A DNA stretch of 64,000 bases from Shouchella clausii (GCF_001598215.1 NZ_BCXJ01000007.1:1-64000), one strand, 5' to 3'; positions 25,681 to 34,253 are shown, numbered from the stretch's first letter. Numbers and translations are program-made. The notes: generated by a model not told the origin, from the letters alone.

Positions 25681-25950
25681 ATGGACAAAAGCCAAAAAAG
25701 AGAGGTGTCTAAGTTGGCAACAGTGCAAAAGTGGGGGAATAGTTTAGGTGTTCGTATACCGCAAAAAACAGCACTATCTCATGGTGTCACGAACGGATCA
25801 GTTGTTGAGATTGTCGATACAGAAGAAGGCATCCTGTTACGACCAAAAAAGAAAAAGCTGACACTAGAAGACTTGTTGGCGCAAACAAAAGGGAAAACAC
25901 CTCCTTCGGAAGTTGACTTCGGGCGGCCAGAAGGCCGTGAGTTACTATGA
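25681..25950 (+). CDS. mazE: MazE-like antitoxin (AbrB-type swapped hairpin)
   Basis: 89 residues from ATG 25681, with GAGGTGG upstream. A TTG at 25714 also has a good site (AGAGGTG) and would start LATVQKWGNSLG..., where MazE proteins normally begin. The signature TVQKWGNSLGVRIPQ and the VVEIV...ILLRPKKK strand identify the DNA-binding domain; the C-terminal tail (LEDLLAQTKG...) is the part expected to bind MazF. It overlaps the toxin gene by four bases. Confidence 0.88.
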   Translation: MDKSQKREVSKLATVQKWGNSLGVRIPQKTALSHGVTNGSVVEIVDTEEGILLRPKKKKLTLEDLLAQTKGKTPPSEVDFGRPEGRELL

Positions 25951-26279
25951 CATCGCGTATCCCAGAAAAAGGCGACCTTGCGTTTTTAGATTTCAATCCA
26001 CAATCGGGTGTTGAACAAGCAGGGCATCGACCCTGTCTTGTTTTAACACCTTCTTCATTTAATCAGGCAACAGGACTAGCCGTTGTGTGTCCTATTCGCA
26101 CCAGAAGCCATGATTGGCCATTTGAAGTCAAGTTACCCCAAGATCTAGCAATTGAAGGGTATATCTTAACAGACCAGATCAAGAGTCTAGACTGGAAGGC
26201 CAGAAATTTCAAGGTGAAAGACCGAGCGCCAGAACATGTCATGCAAGAATGCTTTGACAAAATCCACACCTTTTTATAG
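25947..26279 (+). CDS. mazF: MazF/PemK-type endoribonuclease toxin
   Basis: 110 residues starting MTSRIPEKGDLAFLDFNPQSG. Family features: the GDLAFLDFNP strand, GHRPCLVLTP with the conserved Arg, the V.CPIRTRS block, and the C-terminal ILTDQIKSLDW..R. MazF cuts single-stranded mRNA at short motifs and is neutralised by MazE, giving post-segregational maintenance of the plasmid. The ATGA overlap with mazE indicates coupling. Confidence 0.93.
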   Translation: MTSRIPEKGDLAFLDFNPQSGVEQAGHRPCLVLTPSSFNQATGLAVVCPIRTRSHDWPFEVKLPQDLAIEGYILTDQIKSLDWKARNFKVKDRAPEHVMQECFDKIHTFL

Positions 26280-26320
26280 GGTACATAGCGCCCCGGCATT
26301 ATCAAACATACAAACAAGCC

Positions 26321-26350
26321 AAAACCGCAAAGACAACTCTTTGCGGTTTT
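26321..26350. terminator. Bidirectional terminator between mazF and topoisomerase III
   Basis: Perfect 13-bp stem AAAACCGCAAAGA/TCTTTGCGGTTTT with a CAAC loop; serves both converging genes. Confidence 0.92.
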
Positions 26351-26372
26351 ATTTGTAATGGAGATCACACCA

Positions 26373-28865
26373 TCAACCGAAATCAGGCACAAGCCCCCAG
26401 GATTTCCTACCCTTATACTCTTTTAATTCGAGGGAGACGTTACAGGTGAAACTCTTTCCTTTTTTGCTTTTCGCCGTAACCATAACCTTCTCACCGGCAC
26501 GAACATCCTGGATCTCTTTCTGCGTGAGCTTGTAGCCCGAGAATTCCGGCTTAAACGGTGCATTGGCGCGTGTGAATTCGCTCGGGTCTTTCCGTGGCTC
26601 GAAATGAGGTTTAATCCCCCAATTATACTCCTTCTTCTCAAATGTAACCCCTACTTCAAATGGCTTACCTGTCTTATTGCTCACTGCTTTGATGTTCACT
26701 TTCTCTCCAGCTCGTAACTTTATCTCGTCTTCTTTTGTGAAGGTGTAACCGGACCACTCTTTTGGAAACGGGGCATTTTCACGCGTATAGCTGTCCGCCT
26801 TTCTGCGTTGAAACCCCCAGAACGGCTTTCCTTCATACTCCCCTTTTTCAAGCGAACCCTCGACCCGATACACTTTGCCGGTCTTCTGGCTTTTCGCTTG
26901 AATTGTAATCATTTCGCCGCTTAACAGCTTCTCGATTTCTTCGGGTGTGAACGTATGGCCACCCCACTCTTTATTAAAACGAACGGTTTCTCCTGTCGGT
27001 TTGAAAACCCCTTCGGTCTTTGGTTTCGGCTGGAACTGCTTCATCGACGCATCCGGCGAGCCAACTTTTTGCATGAGTGTTTCAGCATTGCGATAAAAGA
27101 CCTCTTTGTCATGCTTAACAAGTTTCGTTGCAGTATCGAGGACATCGTGAGGCTTCACTTTAAAGTCGCCTGCATCCTTCATTGCTTTAAACAACTTCTC
27201 TGTGACGCCAGGATCGCCGATTTGCGACCCTTCGAGCAGCACGGCGGCAATTTCGCCAATTTTAGTCAAGGACAATTTCCCTCTCGCGTCGACCATGAGC
27301 GCCGTTTTTCCGTTTGTCACATCACTCAACGTACTAACACGCGTCGCACCAGTTCCAACTTCGTATTTGCTTAGCTGTTTCTCTAACCACTTATGCGATG
27401 GATGTGGAGGCTTTTTGTTCACACCTTCGGCTACGATCGGAGACCCATTCTGCCCCAGCCCCGTACTCGTATTGTCCTCTCCATCTTCGTCAGACGTCTC
27501 TTTATCCGCATCAAATATCGCCTTAAACCCCTGATCGATCGGTACACTTACAGTCGTCGTGAACGCCGGATACTTCTCGATGTGTCCTTTAATGCTGTCG
27601 TACACGTAATTTTCCCCGAACATCGCCAAAAAGTTTTTCGCGAGTGTTTCATAAATGGCTTTCGCGCTCGGGCCAAATTTAGAGAGCTCATCTAATGATT
27701 TCGGTACAACAGTTCCTGGACGGTTCGCCCCATGCGCCCCACCGTCTTTGACGTGCGTCTTTCTCGGTTTCCGGTGTGTAAGAAGCGATGTGTCTGCACC
27801 AACAACAGAGGCGATTTTATCGACAAGCGGAAGCATCTCGTTAAATTGTTCTGTGGAAATGAATTTATCCTCGGTTCGCGGATAACTCACGATTTTTGCT
27901 TCATACATTTTCTGATAGGTGGCCAGCACCTCTTTCGACTTATATCCCCTGGTTCCTAAAATAGAAGCAAGCCCACCAAGATCTAAGAGCTTTCCTGGTG
28001 CTGTTTCCTTGCGGGTTTTCGAATCTTGAACGACAGCCGACGGGCCGTAATTCATTTTGTCTTTCTCGGCGTCTTGCTTGCTACCAAAACGCCACTTGTC
28101 CTTATCCTCATCGAATTTACGCGTATAGACATTGCCGACTTCATCTTTGTATTTCACTTCGAAATATGGTTTTTTCTTATAGGCTTTGACAAGCGCTAAC
28201 TGATCGGCAACAAGCTTTGTCATAACGGATTTTAGGCGCCCCTGACGAACAACCACATTGTACCCCTTAGAGCGGGCCGCATGTGTCGAAAGGCGTGTCA
28301 ATTGCATAGAAATAAAATCCCAGCGGCTTCGTACGTCCGCTTTCACGTACTCTCCGTCTTTATGGTAGGACGGTAAATCCTGAATGTTTCTAAACCCTTT
28401 CTGTAGCTCCTTTTCGGACTCATCGATGAAGTACATTCGTTTGACCGGACCCTTCCAACCAATTGCTTGGATGACCTCCCACCCGATAAGCTGACCTTCA
28501 CCTGACGGATCTTTATCGGTGGCAATAACGATGGCGCTCGCATTTTGGGCGGCTTTCTTTACCTCCTGGATCGCTCCGGCCTTCGAGGTCATTTTTCCCG
28601 TTTTCATGTTTTTGGATTTCTGAGGCTGTTTCTTCCAATTAAGCTGGGTGACATCCCAAGGCATCGTTCCCGGCTCCCATGATTTAAAATCCTTTTTTTC
28701 CTGCTCCCCGCTTACCATCTCATGGGGCTCCACGAACTCCAGCATGTGGCCATACAGAGTTTGTACTTGGTAAGGTTGTCCGTTGTACGATCCATTCATA
28801 CCACCCAGCGCTTTTGCAAAATTCTTCGCCGCGCTGGGTTTCTCTGCTAATAATAAATATGTCAT
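26373..28865 (-). CDS. topB: DNA topoisomerase III with three C-terminal DUF3945-like repeats
   Basis: 830 residues. The TOPRIM domain begins LLLAEKPSAAKNFAKALGG and carries IVIATDKDPSGEGQ near 117. The type IA core contains KIVSYPRTEDKF with the active tyrosine near 327. The C-terminal third (about 635-825) holds three ~60-residue repeats of the form KEWSGYTFTKEDEIKLRAGEK...F.RR; such repeats occur in plasmid topoisomerases and may contact DNA or partners. The enzyme relaxes and decatenates DNA and is common on Gram-positive conjugative plasmids. Third gene of an operon with 28910-30004 and 30048-30458. Confidence 0.95.
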   Translation of the reverse strand: MTYLLLAEKPSAAKNFAKALGGMNGSYNGQPYQVQTLYGHMLEFVEPHEMVSGEQEKKDFKSWEPGTMPWDVTQLNWKKQPQKSKNMKTGKMTSKAGAIQEVKKAAQNASAIVIATDKDPSGEGQLIGWEVIQAIGWKGPVKRMYFIDESEKELQKGFRNIQDLPSYHKDGEYVKADVRSRWDFISMQLTRLSTHAARSKGYNVVVRQGRLKSVMTKLVADQLALVKAYKKKPYFEVKYKDEVGNVYTRKFDEDKDKWRFGSKQDAEKDKMNYGPSAVVQDSKTRKETAPGKLLDLGGLASILGTRGYKSKEVLATYQKMYEAKIVSYPRTEDKFISTEQFNEMLPLVDKIASVVGADTSLLTHRKPRKTHVKDGGAHGANRPGTVVPKSLDELSKFGPSAKAIYETLAKNFLAMFGENYVYDSIKGHIEKYPAFTTTVSVPIDQGFKAIFDADKETSDEDGEDNTSTGLGQNGSPIVAEGVNKKPPHPSHKWLEKQLSKYEVGTGATRVSTLSDVTNGKTALMVDARGKLSLTKIGEIAAVLLEGSQIGDPGVTEKLFKAMKDAGDFKVKPHDVLDTATKLVKHDKEVFYRNAETLMQKVGSPDASMKQFQPKPKTEGVFKPTGETVRFNKEWGGHTFTPEEIEKLLSGEMITIQAKSQKTGKVYRVEGSLEKGEYEGKPFWGFQRRKADSYTRENAPFPKEWSGYTFTKEDEIKLRAGEKVNIKAVSNKTGKPFEVGVTFEKKEYNWGIKPHFEPRKDPSEFTRANAPFKPEFSGYKLTQKEIQDVRAGEKVMVTAKSKKGKSFTCNVSLELKEYKGRKSWGLVPDFG

Positions 28866-28909
28866 AGGCTTTGACCTCTCCCTTTTTTGGCTTTTTGTAA
28901 TAGGTTTTT

Positions 28910-30004
28910 CTATCTGAATTCACGCTGCTGCATTTTTCTTAGGCGCTCCTGTCTGACAAGCCTCTTTTGACGTTCTTTTTCTGCATCTATGTGGCCTGAT
29001 ACGGTCACATCCGTTTCAGCAAGAATGTCACGGTTTTCTTCAAGAACTCGCACGAATTCGCCGACATCCCTTGGTAGCCCTCCGACTAACAACCCCATGC
29101 GATCGAGCAGAATCACCGTCTGCATGACAGCATGACGTTCCGCGTACGCCCGGAACAGCTTCTCCTGTTCATTTAACTTATCGAGAACCCGACCCACACC
29201 TAAGTTGAGCATCCCGAGACGTTCGGCTGTTTGATAATCCTGTTCAGATCGAGACGGACTTGAACCAGACGTTTCGTCGTTAAACGCCTCTGCTGTATGT
29301 GCAACAAAAAGAAGCGCATAGATATCCAACTCATCACTCGTCGGTTTTAAATGCGTGTCGGGGTTAAACCCCTTGTCAAAGACCGGATGTTGTAAGACCA
29401 ACCATTGTTTTGCGTACTGAATATGTGTTCCTGCATCATCCCGAAACGCATCGAACAACAGATACCTGATTAGCGACGATTTTTGCGTGAATACCCTATT
29501 TTTCTCTGTGATCTCAAACTCACCCCATGGAAACGAAACAACAGCGCCCATATGATTTTCTTTCAAACGTTTTTGTACGGCGCCAAGCATCGGCTCAGGA
29601 AGCCCTGACACTTGGGATGGTTTGATCTCGGGATTCAACCGAACCGGTCGATCCCCTCCAACGTGTTCAAAAATACCCGTCATCGTCTTAAATCGCTTCC
29701 AGTCAATAGGGGGAGCTGCCCCCTTTTTCTTTGCAGGCGCCTCGCTTGAAGAAGCATCTTCTCCGCCATGCGAATGGGTCGGCATTTGCGACTCTGTTCC
29801 CCCACCAGGCATCGCCTGTAATTCGGTCAAAGTTTGTCCAACACCGGGCTTGACTTGCGAGTGTTCGGATTGTGTTTCCGGTACGGCTTTTACTCGCTCA
29901 GCAGAAATCGGTTTTTTTGGTTGTCTCGGTTCAGACTGATTCTGCTTCTTAGAAATTCCGGCGAGTTCTGCGTCGATGTCCAAACCAATATCGAATCCTG
30001 GCAT
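28910..30004 (-). CDS. Plasmid protein of unknown function upstream of topoisomerase III
   Basis: 364 residues. A disordered, Gln/Ser/Pro/Lys-rich N-terminus (1-105) is followed by a folded alpha/beta region (WKRFKTMTGIFEHV, WGEFEITEKNRVFTQKSSL) and a helical C-terminus rich in Arg/Gln (KERQKRLVRQERLRKMQQ). No catalytic motif or membrane segment. Operon position between an RHH-type protein and topoisomerase III suggests DNA processing during transfer or replication; that is inference. Confidence 0.7.
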   Translation of the reverse strand: MPGFDIGLDIDAELAGISKKQNQSEPRQPKKPISAERVKAVPETQSEHSQVKPGVGQTLTELQAMPGGGTESQMPTHSHGGEDASSSEAPAKKKGAAPPIDWKRFKTMTGIFEHVGGDRPVRLNPEIKPSQVSGLPEPMLGAVQKRLKENHMGAVVSFPWGEFEITEKNRVFTQKSSLIRYLLFDAFRDDAGTHIQYAKQWLVLQHPVFDKGFNPDTHLKPTSDELDIYALLFVAHTAEAFNDETSGSSPSRSEQDYQTAERLGMLNLGVGRVLDKLNEQEKLFRAYAERHAVMQTVILLDRMGLLVGGLPRDVGEFVRVLEENRDILAETDVTVSGHIDAEKERQKRLVRQERLRKMQQREFR

Positions 30005-30047
30005 GCGCCTCTCACCCCTCTTTTTGTTTTCTTAGGACAAATAATCC

Positions 30048-30458
30048 CTACGATAGGTCTCCGTCTTCTTTTTCGACTAAATAGTTTTCGCCCCGGATGA
30101 TACCAAGCATGGCATCCATTCCGTTCACCACGGATTTCTCCAAATGCTCCTGGCTGACAGCGAGGTTCTGCACAGCATCGACCAGTTGATTCAAACGCTG
30201 AATTTCCGCCGTCGGTAAATCGTAATCCTGATTCCGCCATTTAACGTAGTGATACATGGCCGTTATGAGAAATTCCGTCTGTTCCATGCCGAAGCGATCG
30301 GCCCAATAGACGAGAAATTCGTAATCCTCAGGATACATACGCATATTGTGGCGATCTGTCTTTTTCTCTCGGACTACGGTCCGTTTAGCTGATTTGCGCG
30401 AAGGTTTTGGTTTCACGATCGATACAATTTCTTTTTTTGCACTGGCATTTTCGGCCAT
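30048..30458 (-). CDS. Ribbon-helix-helix-type DNA-binding protein
   Basis: 136 residues. A basic N-terminus (PKPSRKSAKRTVVREKK) precedes DRHNMRMYPEDYEFLVYWADRFGMEQTEFLITAMYHY in two pieces, which has the strand-helix-helix rhythm of Arc/MetJ-like accessory proteins of relaxosomes. A helical C-terminal part could dimerise. First gene of the topoisomerase operon, with an operator-like palindrome at 30515-30539 upstream. It may autoregulate or bind oriT. Confidence 0.6.
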   Translation of the reverse strand: MAENASAKKEIVSIVKPKPSRKSAKRTVVREKKTDRHNMRMYPEDYEFLVYWADRFGMEQTEFLITAMYHYVKWRNQDYDLPTAEIQRLNQLVDAVQNLAVSQEHLEKSVVNGMDAMLGIIRGENYLVEKEDGDLS

Positions 30459-30514
30459 GCGTCAGCGCCCCTCTCTAACAAATTGGAAATATTTGTAAAT
30501 ATAATTGTACACAT

Positions 30515-30539
30515 AAAACACTGAACACACAATGGTTTT
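30515..30539. promoter_or_regulatory. 25-bp palindromic operator-like site, copy 4
   Basis: AAAACACTG-AACACA-CAATGGTTTT, upstream of the topoisomerase operon; lies in the divergent gap to the plus-strand small-gene cluster. Confidence 0.45.
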
Positions 30540-30665
30540 GCGCACTTTTAATCAAAATGTCGTGCAACAAAACAACAAGTGTAAGCGAGGATGCGCCAGA
30601 GTCTAAAACCAGTCCCGGCAAAGCCGGGCAATGCAAAGCATGAAAGAAAAAAAACGTAAAACCAT

Positions 30666-30682
30666 GCGGTGACGAGCACCGC
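30666..30682 (+). promoter_or_regulatory. GCGGTG...CACCGC leader hairpin, copy 1
   Basis: ACCAT then GCGGTG-ACGAG-CACCGC. First of four similar hairpins ahead of small plus-strand genes in 30.6-33.8 kb. Confidence 0.5.
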
Positions 30683-30731
30683 CAGGAAAATGAGTGAAAA
30701 CGATAATTCAGGAATTCAGGAGTTGATAGAG

Positions 30732-30920
30732 ATGAAAAATAGCAAAGCGGTAGTGGTGGAAGTGCGCAGTTCAATGAATGACAACGTAGTAATAAGTTTT
30801 GAGACTAGCGATCAATCAGTAAATATTATCTCAGCGGGATTCGCTAGAATCTGCGACCTGTTGAAAATCAACCGTGTGCAAGCGGAAAGCCGTTATTACG
30901 TGACGAGCCTGACCCGATAG
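30732..30920 (+). CDS. Small protein (62 aa), unknown
   Basis: ATG 30732 (MKNSKAVVVEVRSSMNDN), AGGAG nine bases upstream; an in-frame ATG at 30690 sits too close to its site. Predicted beta-rich N-terminus then a helix (GFARICDLLKINRVQ). First gene of the plus-strand cluster, preceded by hairpin copy 1. Confidence 0.55.
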   Translation: MKNSKAVVVEVRSSMNDNVVISFETSDQSVNIISAGFARICDLLKINRVQAESRYYVTSLTR

Positions 30921-30955
30921 CAGTAAAAACTCAAAAGAGAAGGGGGAGATTTTGA

Positions 30956-31795
30956 ATGGAAACAATCGATTTTAAACAAGCGGAAATAATCCGCGAGAAC
31001 GAGGAAATATTAGATGAGATGGATGCAATTGATGCGTTCTTTCAAAAGCTTTACGAACTCGGAAAAGTAAAAGAATGGAACTCTATGGTTTTAGAAGAAA
31101 TTAAAAGTGATTCAGAAACATCACAAAGACACATCATCAAGTTATATTATGAAGAAAATGAAGCAAGTGAAAAACTCGGAACATGGGTAGTGCTAGTTTA
31201 TAAGGACGAAGAAGGATTCGTCGTTGAAGGAAGCAAACTAAAGAATTATGAAACAAATCCCGTTGATCGTGAAGACTATGACATTACGCAAGCATACTTT
31301 GTTGAAGGCGACTTGGGCGAAGTATGGAACTTTTTTGGCGAACTTGAAGATCAATTTTATGACTGGTATTACGATGATGTGTTAGAAAATTTCCCAGAAT
31401 GGGCGCATAGTAGTCCGTGGGAAATTGATCCTGAAATTTTGGACGCGATGATTGCAAAAATAAGTAAAAAATATAAAGTCAAAGTGCGTTACGGATACGA
31501 TGAAAGAATGAACTGGAATAAGAAAGGGTACGCTCTTTATTTCCTGCTTGGGTACGACGGCAGGGAAGGAAAAGAGGAGGTAGAATTGGAGATAGAAGCT
31601 GCTACTTACGCACAGGCATATGATTGGCACGCAAAGGGGGAATGGGAAGAACACTGCAAACAGCTATACAAAGACACGGAACATCCATTCTATGAAGGGA
31701 AATTTGATTCCACTCCTATCCCTTTTTATGATCCCGTTTACGCGAAAGAATTTCCGGAATGGGGAAAAATTTTAAAAGCAAAGAAAGGGGAATAA
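30956..31795 (+). CDS. Acidic soluble protein, unknown
   Basis: 279 residues, ATG after AGAAGGGGAG. Very rich in Glu/Asp and aromatic residues (QFYDWYYDDVLENFPEW, then EFPEWGKIL near the end); no membrane segment or known motif. Strong negative charge and tryptophan-rich repeats of the FPEW type could fit a DNA mimic such as an antirestriction protein, a common early-transfer cargo, but this is speculation from composition only. AT-rich codon use differs from the conjugation block. Confidence 0.65.
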   Translation: METIDFKQAEIIRENEEILDEMDAIDAFFQKLYELGKVKEWNSMVLEEIKSDSETSQRHIIKLYYEENEASEKLGTWVVLVYKDEEGFVVEGSKLKNYETNPVDREDYDITQAYFVEGDLGEVWNFFGELEDQFYDWYYDDVLENFPEWAHSSPWEIDPEILDAMIAKISKKYKVKVRYGYDERMNWNKKGYALYFLLGYDGREGKEEVELEIEAATYAQAYDWHAKGEWEEHCKQLYKDTEHPFYEGKFDSTPIPFYDPVYAKEFPEWGKILKAKKGE

Positions 31796-32005
31796 CAAAT
31801 ACTTTATAAATATCATCGGCATTCGGCGCTATTCTTACAGACACAGGCAGAGAGTTTGTAAGAGCAGTTAGGCTGAAACAACGTTAGGCGGGGAATTTCC
31901 CCGCTTTTTATTATGCAATTAATTCTTATATGGTTGGTATAAAATGGTAAAACGCATCGCTATTTCTTCTATTCATACAAAAAAATGCAAAAGGAGCTGA
32001 AAGGC

Positions 32006-32233
32006 ATGTTGCAAAGCGTCATCCAAACGAAAATCAGACGCACAGAACGGCAAATCGTGCGTCTGATGGACAGACTTGCCGAAGAAAAAGCGCACCACAA
32101 ACAGATTAAAGAAAGCGGTGGTAAGGTCACAGAACATGGCGGATGGGACATAGGCTACATAGAAGGCAGACTATTCGTCTTGCAAGACCAGCTTGATGAC
32201 CTGAAAGAAATTGCTCGGTTAAGCGAAACTTGA
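32006..32233 (+). CDS. Small coiled-coil protein (75 aa)
   Basis: ATG 32006 (MLQSVIQTKIRRTERQIVRL), nine bases after AAGGAG. Two helices with heptad-like spacing are separated by a Gly-rich turn (ESGGKVTEHGGWD). Unknown function. Followed 15 bases later by the DUF4325-like gene, so probably co-transcribed. Confidence 0.55.
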   Translation: MLQSVIQTKIRRTERQIVRLMDRLAEEKAHHKQIKESGGKVTEHGGWDIGYIEGRLFVLQDQLDDLKEIARLSET

Positions 32234-32248
32234 AAGGGGTGTCGATTC

Positions 32249-32548
32249 ATGAAATTAGAAATTAAACTGTCTGATCTAGGTAGGAGCTTGATGAGTAGAG
32301 ACATTGGCGAAAAGGCCAGGGAGCAATTGCTTGGCGTCATGGAAGAAACAAGGAAAATAACCATTTCATTTGAAGGAGTGTTCATGATTTCAAACTCTTT
32401 TGCAGATGAATGTCTAGGAAAACTTATTAAGACGATCGGACTTCAAAGATTCAAAGAATGCTTTGAGGTCCGTGGACTTGTCGATACGAGCATCGAACTG
32501 ATTCTAAAACGAGCTATTAAACAAAGACTTGCAGCAGATCAAAATTAA
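32249..32548 (+). CDS. STAS-like DUF4325 protein
   Basis: 99 residues. The core ITISFEGVFMISNSFADECLGKL is characteristic of the STAS-like DUF4325 family, in which a strand leads to a Ser/Asn-rich turn and a helix. DUF4325 proteins often accompany histidine-kinase-like ATPases or defence systems; no such partner is seen here. RBS GAAAGGGGTG. Part of the small plus-strand gene cluster. Confidence 0.8.
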   Translation: MKLEIKLSDLGRSLMSRDIGEKAREQLLGVMEETRKITISFEGVFMISNSFADECLGKLIKTIGLQRFKECFEVRGLVDTSIELILKRAIKQRLAADQN

Positions 32549-32561
32549 AGGTGGGGATAGT

Positions 32562-32903
32562 ATGGACTATAGCTCAATGACCATCGGGCGCAAAATTGGC
32601 CGGCTAATGGATTATCTTCAGGCAGGCGGAGAAGTAGAAATTGATGGTCATACATGGGTGTGGTTGGATGACCACATCGCGCAAACAAGCGTTGACAGAA
32701 ACCTAGAAACACAGTACTGGGGAATTAACGGACTGGCCATCAAAGGGATAAAGATTAAAGACGGCGTAGCAGAACCGCATTACATAGGACAAGACACCAT
32801 ACCCTTTCAGTCTTTTGTAGAGCTTGCAGAAAAGCTCAAAGAAGAAGACTGGGTTAATATAAGTGTCGGTTACGCCCTAAGATCTATGAATAAAGAACGA
32901 TAA
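32562..32903 (+). CDS. Small soluble protein (113 aa), unknown
   Basis: ATG 32562 (MDYSSMTIGRKIGRLMDYL) after GGTGGGGA, 13 bases past the DUF4325 stop. N-terminal helix, then a beta-rich segment with several Trp (HTWVWLDDHIAQ, QYWGINGLAI) and a C-terminal helix. No family recognised. Co-transcribed with its neighbours. Confidence 0.6.
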   Translation: MDYSSMTIGRKIGRLMDYLQAGGEVEIDGHTWVWLDDHIAQTSVDRNLETQYWGINGLAIKGIKIKDGVAEPHYIGQDTIPFQSFVELAEKLKEEDWVNISVGYALRSMNKER

Positions 32904-32915
32904 GGAGTGTTTACG

Positions 32916-33269
32916 ATGTCGAAAAAGAAAATCTTATACCCAATCATCAAAGAAACGACCTATTGCCAGGATGGTAAACCTGACAAGGTCAAAAACTCCC
33001 TCATAACCTACGACGGATATGCTTATGGGGACAATGTGGTATATGTCGAAAACCGAGTATTCGATGAAACACTCACCTACACAGGATACGGCCGTGGTCG
33101 GTCCAGCGCTGTCTTCTATTTTGAAGATTCAACCGGGGCGACCTATCAGATGTTCATGACTGACATGGATCATCTATTGTCATCCAAAAATCTGATAGAC
33201 GGTAAAGTCACAGGAACATGGACATACTGCAAGCGTGGCAAAAATTTCGGCATAAAGCTTGCCTCTTAG
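32916..33269 (+). CDS. Small soluble protein (117 aa), unknown
   Basis: ATG 32916 (MSKKKILYPIIKETTYCQDG), eight bases after AAGGAG. Beta-rich composition with many Tyr/Gly (TYTGYGRGRSSAVFYFED), suggesting a small beta-barrel. No known motif. Last gene before a strong terminator. Confidence 0.6.
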   Translation: MSKKKILYPIIKETTYCQDGKPDKVKNSLITYDGYAYGDNVVYVENRVFDETLTYTGYGRGRSSAVFYFEDSTGATYQMFMTDMDHLLSSKNLIDGKVTGTWTYCKRGKNFGIKLAS

Positions 33270-33285
33270 CAAGTAAAAAACACAC

Positions 33286-33314
33286 ACAACGGAGCCGCAA
33301 GCTCCGTTGTTTTT
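33286..33314 (+). terminator. Terminator closing the 30.7-33.3 kb cluster
   Basis: Perfect 10-bp stem ACAACGGAGC/GCTCCGTTGT with a 5-base loop and T5. Confidence 0.9.
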
Positions 33315-33373
33315 CTGTGACTTCCGCAGTCAATCACTGACTAAAACTCACCCCTTTAAAAATCTAACACCAT

Positions 33374-33391
33374 GGCGGTGCTTCCACCGCC
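33374..33391 (+). promoter_or_regulatory. GCGGTG...CACCGC leader hairpin, copy 2
   Basis: ACCAT, GGCGGTG-CTTC-CACCGCC. In a gene-free gap before 33484-33675. Confidence 0.5.
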
Positions 33392-33435
33392 CGATGAAAT
33401 GATTGAAGGCTAGTATCAAAAAATTAGAAACCATC

Positions 33436-33453
33436 GCGGTGAATTGACACCGC
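33436..33453 (+). promoter_or_regulatory. GCGGTG...CACCGC leader hairpin, copy 3
   Basis: ACCATC, GCGGTG-AATTGA-CACCGC, 31 bases before the ATG of 33484-33675. Confidence 0.5.
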
Positions 33454-33483
33454 CGGTAAACAATAAAAAGAGGGGAGATTAAA

Positions 33484-33675
33484 ATGAACGGATTAGACGC
33501 ATCATCGAAACTATCAACTATTTCGGAAGAAGTTCACGCTTTACATAAAGTAATCTCAAAGCTTGATCTCGATAGAGATTTCAGGCATGAGTCAAGCACG
33601 CTCAATAGTTTGAAAGAGCGGCTTGAAAAAGAAAAATCAGACTTAGAGAGTAAATTGCAATCAGTTAAATTCTAA
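33484..33675 (+). CDS. Small coiled-coil protein (63 aa)
   Basis: MNGLDASSKLSTISEEVHAL..., with AAAGAGGGGAG upstream. Almost entirely helical with heptad spacing (LKERLEKEKSDLESKLQSV). Unknown. Two GCGGTG hairpins precede it, and one separates it from the SSB-like gene. Confidence 0.6.
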   Translation: MNGLDASSKLSTISEEVHALHKVISKLDLDRDFRHESSTLNSLKERLEKEKSDLESKLQSVKF

Positions 33676-33702
33676 CGAGTCGTATTGATTATTTAAACCA
33701 AA

Positions 33703-33720
33703 GCGGTGTTTCGCACCGCC
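33703..33720 (+). promoter_or_regulatory. GCGGTG...CACCGC leader hairpin, copy 4
   Basis: ACCAAA, GCGGTG-TTTCG-CACCGCC, about 50 bases before the SSB-like gene. Confidence 0.5.
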
Positions 33721-33769
33721 GGTAAAGAACATGAATAAAAACTAACAACCAAAAAAGGAGAGATTTATC

Positions 33770-34168
33770 ATGGCAAAGAAATTCAGCGAATTAACAGAAA
33801 AAGGTCAAAAACAACGTTTGGCTAAATACCAAAAAGAGAGAGAGGCGCGAGGCACGCAAGCAACACTTGCTCGCTTAGTACGCCCGGCAAACATTAAAAC
33901 AATTAAAGGCGACAACAAACTAGCGGTTTTCCGCTTTGCCGCCTATGACAAGGACACAGAAGAAACGCGCTTCTTTACAGCGAGTGCGTTTATAAAGAAA
34001 GGGAAAGACAAACTCGAAGAATTTTACGCTAACCTCCAAAAAGGACAGCTGGTTTCTGTTGAATATAAAGAAAACAACGGATATACAAACATTTTCACCC
34101 TTATGGATCGCTCTTATGCAGACGGTCGCAAGTCGGCGCAAGAAGAGGAAGCGGAATTAGAAGTTTAA
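33770..34168 (+). CDS. SSB-like OB-fold protein
   Basis: 132 residues, ATG after AAAAAAGGAG. A basic helix (KGQKQRLAKYQKEREARG) precedes strands typical of a single-strand-binding OB-fold: TQATLARLVRPANIK, LAVFRFAAYDKDTEETRFFT, ASAFIKKGKDKLEEFY..L.KGQLVSVEYKE. The C-terminal tail is acidic (EEEAELEV), like SSB tails that recruit partners. Likely coats plasmid single strands during transfer. Strong terminator downstream; preceded by GCGGTG hairpin copy 4, so perhaps under the same leader control as the small cluster. Confidence 0.75.
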   Translation: MAKKFSELTEKGQKQRLAKYQKEREARGTQATLARLVRPANIKTIKGDNKLAVFRFAAYDKDTEETRFFTASAFIKKGKDKLEEFYANLQKGQLVSVEYKENNGYTNIFTLMDRSYADGRKSAQEEEAELEV

Positions 34169-34202
34169 ACAAGATACGAACAGTTCCATTTCAAAAAAAA
34201 TT

Positions 34203-34253
34203 CAGCCTGTTGATAGTCTCGGTTAAAACCGAGGTCAACGGGCTGTTTTTTTT
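34203..34253 (+). terminator. Terminator after the SSB-like gene
   Basis: Long two-part stem CAGCC.GTTGA...CTCGGTT/AACCGAG...TCAAC.GGCTG followed by T8. Confidence 0.9.

Noticed and set aside
30475-30774. Minus-strand 99-aa frame in the divergent gap
   Set aside because: No ribosome-binding site, unlikely composition, overlaps an operator-like palindrome and a leader hairpin.
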